Source of the DNA: Candidatus Pelagibacter communis
GTDB taxonomy: Bacteria > Pseudomonadota > Alphaproteobacteria > Pelagibacterales > Pelagibacteraceae
NCBI RefSeq assembly: GCF_001179925.1
Contig: NZ_CVSF01000067.1
Location: 1-64,000 of the forward strand
Reading direction: 5' to 3'
DNA: 64,000 nt
The notes beneath the pieces were generated by a model. That model had not been told where the DNA came from and did not search any database. It saw nothing but the letters and a program-made list of their open reading frames with translations. A program made the position numbers and the translations under genes. Shown here in pieces: positions 44,771 to 53,493 of this stretch (position 1 is the stretch's first letter; each line of letters opens with the position of its first letter).

Positions 44771-46159
44771 ATGGATGGTTTTAAAAGAAATATTAATAAT
44801 ATTTTTTTAATTTTTATCTTTTCTCATTTAATTATTTGGACATCTGTTCCATCACTCACAAATAATAACTTACCCTTGGATTTAATTGAGGCTTTAGCGT
44901 GGGGGAGTAATCTTGATTGGGGTTTTAATAAACATCCACCGGGAAGTGCCTTCTTTACAGAAATGTTTTATCGAATATTTGGTCCACAAGATTGGGCTTA
45001 TTATTTATTAAGCCAGATATTTGTAATAATAGCATTTTTTTATGTGTTTAAATTATCAAATGAAATTTTTAAAAATTCATTATTAAGTTTGATGTCGGTT
45101 CTTTTGTTAGAGTCAATTTATTTTTATAATTTCACAACTCCTGAATTTAACGTGAATGTTTGTCAATTACCATTTTGGGCAATGGTAGTTTATTATTCTT
45201 GGAAAATTTATAATAAAAATCATATTAGCGTTTTAGATTGTATTTTTTTGGGACTTTTTGGTGCAATTGGATTTTTATCAAAGTATTTATTTTTATATTT
45301 ATTACTATCTGTTTTTTTCTTATTCATTTATTTAATTTTTAAAAAGATTAAAAAATTTGACTTTAAGTATCTAATAATATTTGAAATTTTTATTGTAATT
45401 TTAATCCCACATTTGATTTGGTTGAATAATAATGATTATGTGACCATATCATATGGATTAAAAAGAACTGGACTTGAACAGTCCACCTTTATTGATCACA
45501 TTAAATATCCTTTATTATTTATTATAAAACAAATCGGTTTATTGATTCCTTTTTTTGTTTTAGTTTTTTTACTTGTTAAAAAAATAAGATTTAAATTTAA
45601 TATTAAAGATAAAAAATTAATTTTTCTTACTTTTGTAAATTTCATGCCCATCATTTTAATGTTAATTACTTCGGTGATAACTGGTTCTAGAATTAGAACT
45701 ATGTGGATGACACCATTTTATTTATTTTTTGGTTTATTTGCTGTTTATGTTTTTCAATCAAAAATTAACTTAAAGAAAATTAAAAATTTTTTATATGGAT
45801 TTATTTTTTTATTTTTTTTATCACCAGCATTATATGCATATATTTCAATTAAAGAGACTAATAAGAGAACTGACTATTTTGGAAAAGAAATATCAGAGCT
45901 TGTTGAAAGAAGATGGAATAAGAATTTTTCAAATGAAATTATGTATGTCGTAGGAGATGAATGGTATGCTGGAAATTTATCATATCACTTACCTTCAAGG
46001 CCTAAATGGTTTTTAGATCTTAAAGATAATATAAATAAGTTAAATCCCAAAGGAGGAATTATTTATGTAGGTAATTCAGAAATATTAAAAGAGATATGTC
46101 TAGGCGATTTTGGTAAAATAGATAGACTAGGTTATTGCATGATTGGTTCAAAATATTAA
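44771..46159 (+). CDS. membrane glycosyltransferase family 39 (ArnT/PMT-like)
   Basis: Polytopic protein of 462 residues with about ten hydrophobic segments. The early loop WGSNLDWGFNKHPPG resembles the acidic, lipid-sugar binding loop of ArnT- and PMT-type enzymes, which transfer sugars from polyprenyl phosphate carriers on the periplasmic side. The next gene is a dolichol-phosphate-mannose-synthase-like GT2 that could make such a donor. Acceptor and sugar are unknown. Confidence 0.85.
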   Translation: MDGFKRNINNIFLIFIFSHLIIWTSVPSLTNNNLPLDLIEALAWGSNLDWGFNKHPPGSAFFTEMFYRIFGPQDWAYYLLSQIFVIIAFFYVFKLSNEIFKNSLLSLMSVLLLESIYFYNFTTPEFNVNVCQLPFWAMVVYYSWKIYNKNHISVLDCIFLGLFGAIGFLSKYLFLYLLLSVFFLFIYLIFKKIKKFDFKYLIIFEIFIVILIPHLIWLNNNDYVTISYGLKRTGLEQSTFIDHIKYPLLFIIKQIGLLIPFFVLVFLLVKKIRFKFNIKDKKLIFLTFVNFMPIILMLITSVITGSRIRTMWMTPFYLFFGLFAVYVFQSKINLKKIKNFLYGFIFLFFLSPALYAYISIKETNKRTDYFGKEISELVERRWNKNFSNEIMYVVGDEWYAGNLSYHLPSRPKWFLDLKDNINKLNPKGGIIYVGNSEILKEICLGDFGKIDRLGYCMIGSKY

Positions 46160-46162
46160 GTT

Positions 46163-47032
46163 ATGATAATTAAGATATTAATTCCTATTTATAATGACTG
46201 GCAATCGGTATTAAAACTTCTTGATGAAATAAATTATAATTTATCGAATTTAGATCATGAAATCTCAATCATTATTATTAATGATGCCTCAAATCATGAT
46301 CGAAATAATGAAAATAATGATTATGCAAATATTCATTCGATAAAGATTTTGAATATGAAGATTAATCAAGGCCATGCAAGATGTATTGCAACAGGACTAA
46401 AATATGTTTTTGAAAAAGAGGATTTTGATTATGTTATTCCTATGGATGGAGATGGAGAGGACAGACCTGAGGAAATAAAAGAATTTATTAAACAAATTAA
46501 AAACTGTGATAATAATCCAATTGTTGGAGAAAGAGTTAAAAGGTCAGAAAATTTTATTTTTAAACTTTGTTACCAATTTCATAAATTACTAACATTAACT
46601 TTCACAGGTAAATCAATTAAATTTGGTAATTTTACTTGTTTACCAAAATCAACTGTAGAAAAGTTAGTCAATGATAAAGCAACCTGGAATAGTTTTTCAG
46701 GTTCTTTAAGAAAAATTGAAAATAATTTGAAAACTATTCCATCTATAAGAGGAACTAGATATTTTGGCCCATCAAAAATGAGCTTCTTGAATTTATTGAA
46801 ACACTCTTTATCAATTATGAGTGTATTTAGAACAGTTTTTTTAATTCGTTCATCAATATTTATTGTTCTATATATTTTATTTATAAAAAGTAACGCCTCA
46901 ATTATTACCGCAATACCATTGATACTGTTATTAATAGCAGTTTATTTTATTTCAAATTTAGCATTAAGAGAAAATATGGAAGAATTTGATAAATCACTAT
47001 CAAACATTACTGATGTTGAAAAAATAAAATGA
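46163..47032 (+). CDS. polyprenyl-phosphate glycosyltransferase, family 2 (DPM1-like)
   Basis: A 289-residue protein with a GT-A domain (ILIPIYNDWQSVLKLLDEI at the start; PMDGDGEDRPEEI holding the DxD motif) and two C-terminal membrane helices. This layout fits synthases that load a sugar onto a polyprenyl phosphate. It is three bases after the GT39-type gene, so the pair likely forms a donor-maker and a periplasmic transferase. It overlaps ppc by four bases. Confidence 0.87.
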   Translation: MIIKILIPIYNDWQSVLKLLDEINYNLSNLDHEISIIIINDASNHDRNNENNDYANIHSIKILNMKINQGHARCIATGLKYVFEKEDFDYVIPMDGDGEDRPEEIKEFIKQIKNCDNNPIVGERVKRSENFIFKLCYQFHKLLTLTFTGKSIKFGNFTCLPKSTVEKLVNDKATWNSFSGSLRKIENNLKTIPSIRGTRYFGPSKMSFLNLLKHSLSIMSVFRTVFLIRSSIFIVLYILFIKSNASIITAIPLILLLIAVYFISNLALRENMEEFDKSLSNITDVEKIK

Positions 47033-49716
47033 AAAAGAGAGATCTTTATTATGAGAGAATCCCAACAAGATTCCTTAGAGAAAATGTTCAATATTTGGGA
47101 AATATTTATGGAAAAGTAATCAAACAGCAAGAAGGAAAAAAGTTTTTTCAATTAGTTGAAAAAGTAAGGAAATTATCAAAAGCAAATAAAATTAAATCAT
47201 ATCATGTTCAAACAAACAAAAAAGTTATTAGATCTATAAAAAATCTGAGCCCAAAAAAGATATTTAAATTAGCTAGAGCATTTTCTCATTTCATGAATTT
47301 TATTAATTTAGCTGAAATAATTGATACCTCTAGAAGTTTAAATGAATATGAAAATAGTAAAAAAAAGATTTCTAATAATAATTTATTTATAGAAGAAATT
47401 TTTGAAGATTTATTTAATAATAAAGATATTTCTAAAAATAAGATTTACAATACGGCAAAAAATCTAAGAATAGGAATAGTTTTAACTGCACATCCAACAG
47501 AAGTAAAAAGAAGAACTTTAATTCAAAAGTATCACAATATTATTGAAATTCTTGAACAAAGAGATCTTTTGAAAATTTATCCATCAAAACTAAAAATTCT
47601 TGATAAAAAACTTTTTGATGAGCTTACTATAATCTGGAACACTGATGATTTAAAAAGATTTAAACCTTCACCGTTTGATGAAGCTAGATGGGGACTTGCA
47701 ATAATAGAAGATAGTTTATGGGACACTGTACCTAAAGTTTATCGAAGGTTAAATTCAATATTTGTTCATAATATGAATAAAGGGTTACCTAAAAATTTTA
47801 ATCCAATTGAATTTGGTTCTTGGATGGGAGGGGATCGAGACGGTAATCCAAATGTTACAGCTAAAGTAACAAGAGAAGTAATATTACTGTCAAGATGGGA
47901 AGCTGCAAAACTATATGAAAAGGCTTTAACAAAAATAATTAGATCTTATTCAATGGAAAAATGTTCCAAAAAAATTCAAAAACAAGTTGGACAATCTTTT
48001 GAACCTTATAGAGTTTTTTTGAGACCTTTAAGAGATAAGATGAGAGTAACACACAGATCAATTGAACAGCATCTAGTTAACAAAAAACCGTTAAATCAAA
48101 AAAAATTACTTAGTTCTAGAGAGGAAATATTAAAACCTTTAAGGATTGTGAGAGAGTCATTAGAGCAAAATAATAATGAAAATATTGCTAGTGGGGAACT
48201 ATTAGATTTGATGAGAAGAGCTAAGTGTTTTGGTATTAATTTAGCTAGGCTTGATATCAGACAAGAGTCATCTAGGCACAGTCAATTAATTAATGAATTT
48301 TACAGGAAAAAATATAATAAAGACTATTTAAATTTAGATGAAAAAGACAAAGTAGAATTTCTAAAAAATCAAATTACATCAAAAAAAAATAAACTTAAAA
48401 ATTTTAAATTTATAAATAAAGAAAATAAAGAAGTTTGGTCGACTTTTAATACACTTGCAAAGGAACCACCAGAGTGTTTGGGTGCATATGTTATTTCAAT
48501 GACTACTTCTGCATCCGATATCTTGTCAGTATCTTTTTTGCAAAAAGAAGCGAATATTAGAAATAAATTGAGAGTAGTTCCATTATTTGAAACTTTAGAA
48601 GATTTAATAAATGCAAAAAAGATTATGAGTACCTTATTTTCTCAAAGATGGTATCGTAAAATGATAAATAATAACCAAGAGGTTATGATTGGGTATTCAG
48701 ACTCAAGTAAAGATGCTGGTAAAATTTGTGCTAATTGGCATCAATATAAAGCTCAAGAAGAAATTGTAAAACTTAGTAAAAGATTCAAAATTAATGTATC
48801 ATTTTTTCATGGGCGAGGTGGATCTGCAGGAAGAGGAGGTGGGCCAATACAAGCTACATTGCGATCACAACCACCTCAATCAGTTAATGGAAAAATTAGA
48901 ATAACAGACCAAGGTGAAGTAATACAACAGAAATATGGTTATGAACCATTAGCAAAATATAATTTATGTAGTTACATCGGATCAGTAACCGAAGCTATAT
49001 TAAATCCACCGCCCCCACCAAAAAAAAATTGGAGATCATTAATAGAAAAAATGTCCGAAATATCAAAAAATTCATACAGGAAAAATATTAATCAAAATTC
49101 AGATTTTATAAGATATTTCAAAACAGTAACGCCACATAAAGCTCTTGGAAAATTATTTATTGGCTCTAGACCATCTAAAAGAAAAAATGTTGATAATATT
49201 AAGAGCCTAAGAGCGATACCATGGGTTTTTGCATGGACACAAATTAGGCTTATGCTGCCAGCATGGCTAGGAAGTGCTGAGGCTTTGAGATATTCTTATA
49301 TTAAAGAATTTAGAAAAACTCTCTATGAAATGGAAAAAAACTGGCCTTTCTTTAATTCAATGTTGGATATTTTAGATATGGTTATTTCAAAAGCAGACCC
49401 AGAAATCTCAAAAATTTATGAGGAATATTTAGCAGATGATAATTTAAAACGTGTTGGAAAAAAATTGAGATTTCAATTCGATGTTATCAAAAAACTAAAT
49501 AGAAAAATTACTCCTATTGAAATAACGAAATTAAGAAAAGAATTTAGAAAATCCGTTATCGTGAGAAGTATTTACTCTGAGGTTTTAAATATAATTCAAC
49601 CTATAGTGATTGATAGATTAAAAAAAAATGGTAATTACAAAGATAAAAAGTATTTAGAAGATGCTTTATTAACTTCCATTGCGGGAATTTCTGCAGCTAT
49701 GAAAAATACAGGATAA
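47029..49716 (+). CDS. ppc: phosphoenolpyruvate carboxylase
   Basis: Anaplerotic enzyme that carboxylates PEP to oxaloacetate with bicarbonate. The catalytic histidine is in TAHPTEVKRRT near residue 155. The glycine-rich FHGRGGSAGRGGGP lies near 595 and binds the substrates. The length of 895 residues is normal. It may support TCA intermediates when light drives ATP supply through proteorhodopsin; that link is inference. The start overlaps the GT2 gene, and its stop shares one base with the start of the next secreted protein. Confidence 0.96.
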   Translation: MKKRDLYYERIPTRFLRENVQYLGNIYGKVIKQQEGKKFFQLVEKVRKLSKANKIKSYHVQTNKKVIRSIKNLSPKKIFKLARAFSHFMNFINLAEIIDTSRSLNEYENSKKKISNNNLFIEEIFEDLFNNKDISKNKIYNTAKNLRIGIVLTAHPTEVKRRTLIQKYHNIIEILEQRDLLKIYPSKLKILDKKLFDELTIIWNTDDLKRFKPSPFDEARWGLAIIEDSLWDTVPKVYRRLNSIFVHNMNKGLPKNFNPIEFGSWMGGDRDGNPNVTAKVTREVILLSRWEAAKLYEKALTKIIRSYSMEKCSKKIQKQVGQSFEPYRVFLRPLRDKMRVTHRSIEQHLVNKKPLNQKKLLSSREEILKPLRIVRESLEQNNNENIASGELLDLMRRAKCFGINLARLDIRQESSRHSQLINEFYRKKYNKDYLNLDEKDKVEFLKNQITSKKNKLKNFKFINKENKEVWSTFNTLAKEPPECLGAYVISMTTSASDILSVSFLQKEANIRNKLRVVPLFETLEDLINAKKIMSTLFSQRWYRKMINNNQEVMIGYSDSSKDAGKICANWHQYKAQEEIVKLSKRFKINVSFFHGRGGSAGRGGGPIQATLRSQPPQSVNGKIRITDQGEVIQQKYGYEPLAKYNLCSYIGSVTEAILNPPPPPKKNWRSLIEKMSEISKNSYRKNINQNSDFIRYFKTVTPHKALGKLFIGSRPSKRKNVDNIKSLRAIPWVFAWTQIRLMLPAWLGSAEALRYSYIKEFRKTLYEMEKNWPFFNSMLDILDMVISKADPEISKIYEEYLADDNLKRVGKKLRFQFDVIKKLNRKITPIEITKLRKEFRKSVIVRSIYSEVLNIIQPIVIDRLKKNGNYKDKKYLEDALLTSIAGISAAMKNTG

Positions 49717-50558
49717 TGTTTAAAAAATTTTTAAGTTTTATTATTTTAATATTTTTTTTATTTTCTGGAACAGTATTTTCAGATAATCATAAAACTTTTT
49801 TTAAAGATATAAAAGGATACAAAGAACAATTTCTTTCAATGTCAGAAAAAAAAGTGAATAGAATAAAAGAGGTTAAAGCTTCAGATGGTTTTCCTGTTTA
49901 TGAAGGAAAAACAAGTATCCAAGTTACCGTAAATAGAGATGACGCAGGATGTGGTAAAGGTAAAGCACAAACAACACAAATCCAATGTGATGGCAAAGGC
50001 AATAGAAGCAGACAAGAAATTCACCTTGGTGATATGAGATTGAAAAATAGAGAACATATCTTTGAGTACGCTGTTTACTTTGATGAAACTTATGAACCTT
50101 TAGAGAAAGGAGCAGTGGTTATAATTGGCCAAATGCATACTGATAACAAAGCTAAAGGATGTCATAGCTGCTGTCATTTTTGGGCTCAAGATTTTAAATA
50201 TAAAGGAGATCATTATTATAGTTGGGCAAGTAAAGCAGCTTATGCGTCAGAGCCTGTTATTATTGGAAAAATTGAGGACTTAAAAGGTAAGTGGACACAT
50301 TTAAAATTTCATGTTCTTTGGAAACTTGATGAGACTGGAAGATTCAAGATTTATAGAAATAATGAAGTTATAGCTGATCTTAAAAATATAAAAACTTTAG
50401 CTGACACTTGTACAGGTGGTTATATGAAATTCGGAATTTACAGACATCGTACTATTGGTTATTGGAACTCTGATTGGGAAAGTTTACCAGATCAAAGAGT
50501 TTATCTGGATAGCATCATATTTAGAAAACCAAAAAAAGAAGAAAAATTTAAGAATTAG
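49716..50558 (+). CDS. secreted protein with polysaccharide-lyase-like (heparin lyase I type) fold
   Basis: A 280-residue protein with a signal peptide (about 1-22, FSGTVFS). It looks like a concanavalin-type jellyroll: GDMRLKNREHIFEYAVYFDE, a Cys/His-rich CHSCCHFWAQDF, the KFGIYRHRT strand, and a final VYLDSIIFRKP. The pattern matches the broad Polysacc_lyase family by eye. Catalytic activity is uncertain. A second protein of the same general layout lies beyond umuDC at 52368. The stop overlaps the convergent umuC stop. Confidence 0.65.
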   Translation: MFKKFLSFIILIFFLFSGTVFSDNHKTFFKDIKGYKEQFLSMSEKKVNRIKEVKASDGFPVYEGKTSIQVTVNRDDAGCGKGKAQTTQIQCDGKGNRSRQEIHLGDMRLKNREHIFEYAVYFDETYEPLEKGAVVIIGQMHTDNKAKGCHSCCHFWAQDFKYKGDHYYSWASKAAYASEPVIIGKIEDLKGKWTHLKFHVLWKLDETGRFKIYRNNEVIADLKNIKTLADTCTGGYMKFGIYRHRTIGYWNSDWESLPDQRVYLDSIIFRKPKKEEKFKN

Positions 50559-51835
50559 ACAGCTCTTATAGTTGGTAGACAATAAAAATCAGCAGTATCT
50601 ATTTTAGAAGAGTACTGTCTTCTCATGTTCCACTTTTTATGAACGCCAGCACTTGCAAGACTTAATGTTGATCTTCCATATCTGTAATTAGTATTATCAA
50701 TTGATTGCATTAAACTTTTTATTTTTTCATCTTTTTTTGATGAAAATAAATTTTTTCTTCCATCATCATTACGTAATCCTGTCAACATAACACCTGCTTT
50801 CTGGTACCGATATCCATTTTTGAAAATACTTTCTAAAATTGAAACTGCGGTTTTAACAGTTTCAATACTATTGTTCGTTGCAATTGGAAAATCAATCGTC
50901 TTTGCATTTGAATAATAACCATAGTCTCTTTGAAAAGGACTAGTTCTGACAAAAACTGTAATTGCTTTTGCAACTAAAGACTCTGATCTAATTTTTTCAG
51001 ATGCATTCAAACAATAGTTTGCAACTGCTTCTTTTAATTCTTGAAAACTTTCAATTCTTTTTCCAAATGATCTTGAAACAACGCAACTCTTTCTTTTTGT
51101 TTGTGTAGTTTCTAAATTGATACAGGGAATACCTCTAAGCTCCATTGCAGTTCTTGAACTTAAAACATTTGAACATTTTTTAATCCATGTGTTAGATTTA
51201 TTCTTAAGTTGTTTAGCATTATAAATTCCATTTTTTTGATAAAACTTTGTAAGCTGTCTGCCAACACCCCATACATCATTAATTTTGACTTTTTCTAAAA
51301 TTGGATCTAAGTTTTCAACGCCAATTAAACTGGTAACACCTGATTGTTTTTTCTTTGCAATATGATTTGCAACTTTACTTAAAGTTTTAGTTTTAGCAAT
51401 ACCAATACTTGTTGGAATACCAGTCCATTGCAAAACTGTTTCTCTGATTTCTCTTCCAACTTTTTCAATTTCAGAGTCTGGAAAATTAGATAAATCTATA
51501 AATGCTTCATCAATTGAATAAACTTCTATTTCTGTATTAAATCTTTTCAGTGTTCTCATTACTCTTCTAGATAAATCTCCGTATAAAGAATAATTTGAAG
51601 AAAAAACCTCAACATTATTTTTGATGATAATATCCTTTCCCTTAAAGTAAGGCTCACCCATTTTAATTCCTAGGGCTTTTGCTTCATTGGATCTAGAAAT
51701 AATACAACCATCATTATTAGATAAAACCACAACAGGTTTTTTTCTTATTCTTGGATTAAACAATCTTTCACAAGAAACATAAAAAGAATTACAATCAACT
51801 AAAGCTAGTTTTTTAGTACGTTGAATGGATGACAT
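50555..51835 (-). CDS. umuC: DNA polymerase V catalytic subunit UmuC
   Basis: Y-family translesion polymerase of 426 residues. The N-terminal DCNSFYVSCERLFNP carries the first catalytic aspartate, and YSIDEAFIDLSNF the second acidic pair. The little-finger domain and UmuC-type C-terminus follow. It overlaps umuD by 23 bases, giving a coupled umuD-umuC operon under SOS control. It acts with processed UmuD to replicate past damage, for instance from sunlight. Confidence 0.96.
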   Translation of the reverse strand: MSSIQRTKKLALVDCNSFYVSCERLFNPRIRKKPVVVLSNNDGCIISRSNEAKALGIKMGEPYFKGKDIIIKNNVEVFSSNYSLYGDLSRRVMRTLKRFNTEIEVYSIDEAFIDLSNFPDSEIEKVGREIRETVLQWTGIPTSIGIAKTKTLSKVANHIAKKKQSGVTSLIGVENLDPILEKVKINDVWGVGRQLTKFYQKNGIYNAKQLKNKSNTWIKKCSNVLSSRTAMELRGIPCINLETTQTKRKSCVVSRSFGKRIESFQELKEAVANYCLNASEKIRSESLVAKAITVFVRTSPFQRDYGYYSNAKTIDFPIATNNSIETVKTAVSILESIFKNGYRYQKAGVMLTGLRNDDGRKNLFSSKKDEKIKSLMQSIDNTNYRYGRSTLSLASAGVHKKWNMRRQYSSKIDTADFYCLPTIRAV

Positions 51836-52208
51836 AAGTTACAACTCCCCAAATAAAAATATCTTCTTCTTCGTTAATTAAAATTCTATTAGAAAAATCT
51901 TTGGATCCAGATGTTAGAAATTTTTTATCTCTTTCTTGAACCAATGTTTTAACCACAAGTTCATCATGAACATTTGCAATAACTGTCGAAAAATTTTTTG
52001 GTTTTAAACTTTTATCAACAACCAATAAATCTCCATCATTAATACCAACATCGACCATCGACTTTCCCTGAACTCGGATGATGAAAGTGGCTGGAACATT
52101 TTTGATCAAATGCATGTTTAGATCGATGTCTTCTTCGATATAATCAGTGGCAGGTGATGGGAAACCAGCACCAGCTTTATGTAAATAGTAAGGGATAGTT
52201 AGTTTCAT
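51813..52208 (-). CDS. umuD: UmuD, SOS mutagenesis protein and LexA-like autoprotease
   Basis: RecA-stimulated self-cleaving partner of UmuC. The cleavage site is Ala14-Gly15 in AGAGFPSP. The Ser-Lys dyad is S50 in GKSMVD and K87 in LVVKTL. The start at 52208 (131 residues, MKLTIPYYL) is preferred over an upstream in-frame ATG at 52238, because the promoter -10 element and the LexA-type box lie between them. The transcript leader would then be only about 12 bases. Confidence 0.93.
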   Translation of the reverse strand: MKLTIPYYLHKAGAGFPSPATDYIEEDIDLNMHLIKNVPATFIIRVQGKSMVDVGINDGDLLVVDKSLKPKNFSTVIANVHDELVVKTLVQERDKKFLTSGSKDFSNRILINEEEDIFIWGVVTYVIHSTY

Positions 52209-52223
52209 GTTCTTATTTTGTTC
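52209..52223 (-). promoter_or_regulatory. SOS box (LexA operator) of umuDC
   Basis: On the minus strand the site reads GAACAAAATAAGAAC. This is a perfect match to the alphaproteobacterial SOS consensus, two half-sites (GAAC, or GTTC on the other strand) seven bases apart. It covers the expected transcription start and ends at the base before the umuD ATG. Confidence 0.85.
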
Positions 52224-52226
52224 TCT

Positions 52227-52255
52227 TTTATAGTCCATTTATACAATGCACGCAA
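52227..52255 (-). promoter_or_regulatory. promoter of umuDC
   Basis: On the minus strand TTGCGT (52255-52250) and TATAAA (52232-52227) are separated by exactly 17 bases. The predicted start is near 52220, inside the SOS box. Confidence 0.75.
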
Positions 52256-52280
52256 GAGGTTGTATTTTGAGTCCGTAATT

Positions 52281-52314
52281 GAATCAAAAGTGAATCAAAA
52301 CGTGAACATCAAAA
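52281..52314 (+). repeat. short direct repeats between umuD and the secreted protein gene
   Basis: GAATCAAAA occurs at 52281-52289 and again at 52292-52300, an 11-base period. A looser third copy (GAACATCAAAA) starts at 52304. The rest of the 129-base gap before 52368 shows no clear promoter for the + strand gene. Confidence 0.5.
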
Positions 52315-52367
52315 CTACATTTTGTATGCTTGTGGATAACTTCAACCAGAGATAGTTTGTTGAACTA

Positions 52368-53117
52368 ATGAAAAAATTTTTATTAATAATCTTTTTTATA
52401 TTTTTCGGGTCTTTGCATGTAATTGCAGACGAATGGAAAATTCAAAATAAGTGGAAAATATCTTGCGGACTAGTAGATAAGGAAGCTTTAGCTGTAAATG
52501 GAAAACCAAAAAAAAGTTTTAATAAAAGAGAATTTAAAGTTGATAGTGTCGTATTCAAGCTTGATAAAGGAGAAGTTGGTAAATGTAAGACAGATAAAAA
52601 ACCAACAGGCGGCTACAAATATTCTGGTAGACAAGAAATTACTCATAGGTTGCCAACGGGTAATACAGTTTTTGAAACAATGATACTTACTTCAGGTGCT
52701 CCTCAATATCGTTCACACTTTTTTCAAATACACGATGGTAGATCATCAGGAAAACCACCTTCTATGGTTCAAGTTACTAAAGATTGGGCAGTTAGAAATC
52801 AACATAGCACTGAATGTTTTAAACCAAAATGCAAACAAATTAGCTATGATGCATATTTGAAACCAGGTGAAAAAAAAAAATTTAAAGCAGAAATTAAATA
52901 CGATCAAAAAGCAAAAAGAATATCATCTAAATATTATCTAAATGACGTATTGATTATTCAGCATTTGGACGTGCCTATAGCAAAAAAACAGACTGATGGA
53001 CCTTATGGACCTAATAAACCGTATATTAAAATTGGAATTTATAGAATAGGGGATACAGGAACTACAACATTTTCTTATGAAAATATTGTTCTAAAAAATA
53101 AAAAAGGTAATTTGTAA
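52368..53117 (+). CDS. secreted jellyroll protein, polysaccharide-lyase-like
   Basis: A 249-residue protein with a signal peptide (about 1-20, HVIADEW). It is beta-rich: YSGRQEITHRLPTGNTVFET, HFFQIHDGRSSGKPPSMVQV, and the strand IKIGIYRIGD near the end. The QIHD and GIYR elements parallel those in the protein at 49716, suggesting a shared heparin-lyase-I-like fold and perhaps common ancestry. Substrate and activity are unknown. It is divergent from umuDC and followed nine bases later by the GFA protein gene. Confidence 0.62.
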   Translation: MKKFLLIIFFIFFGSLHVIADEWKIQNKWKISCGLVDKEALAVNGKPKKSFNKREFKVDSVVFKLDKGEVGKCKTDKKPTGGYKYSGRQEITHRLPTGNTVFETMILTSGAPQYRSHFFQIHDGRSSGKPPSMVQVTKDWAVRNQHSTECFKPKCKQISYDAYLKPGEKKKFKAEIKYDQKAKRISSKYYLNDVLIIQHLDVPIAKKQTDGPYGPNKPYIKIGIYRIGDTGTTTFSYENIVLKNKKGNL

Positions 53118-53125
53118 TTACGAAT

Positions 53126-53488
53126 ATGAAAAAATTAATATGCCATTGTGGTGCAATAGAAGCAGAAATTAATTTGGATGGGGATTTGGCTAAAGTAATA
53201 AAATGCAATTGTTCTATTTGCAAAAGAAAAGGAGCAATCATGTCGATGGTAAAAAATGAAGATTTTAAAATTGTAAAAGGGGAAGATAAATTAAAACTTT
53301 ATCAATTTCATTCCAAAGTTGCTAAACATTATTTTTGTTCTGAGTGTGGAATTTATACTCATCACAATCCAAGAATAAATCCAGCCATGACAGGATTTAA
53401 TATTGGATGTATAGATGAAATAAATACTTTTGATATCAAAGATGTTCCAGTAAACGATGGCCAAAATCACCCATTAGATAAAAAATAA
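53126..53488 (+). CDS. GFA-family (CENP-V/glutathione-dependent formaldehyde-activating enzyme-like) protein
   Basis: A 120-residue zinc protein. Cysteines are at C6 and C8 (CHC), C27, C29 and C32 (CNCSIC), and C71 and C74 (CSEC), the layout of the GFA fold with two zinc sites. Family members are often annotated as formaldehyde-activating, but most have no proven activity. It lies in a tight row with its neighbours on the same strand. Confidence 0.92.
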   Translation: MKKLICHCGAIEAEINLDGDLAKVIKCNCSICKRKGAIMSMVKNEDFKIVKGEDKLKLYQFHSKVAKHYFCSECGIYTHHNPRINPAMTGFNIGCIDEINTFDIKDVPVNDGQNHPLDKK

Positions 53489-53493
53489 TTTTC

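Noticed and set aside
52209-52238. Longer N-terminus for umuD (MDYKREQNKN)
   Set aside because: This stretch contains the promoter -10 element and the SOS box, so it is unlikely to be within the transcript.
52281-52314. CRISPR array
   Set aside because: The repeats are nine bases with two-base spacing and only two or three copies, and no cas gene is present.
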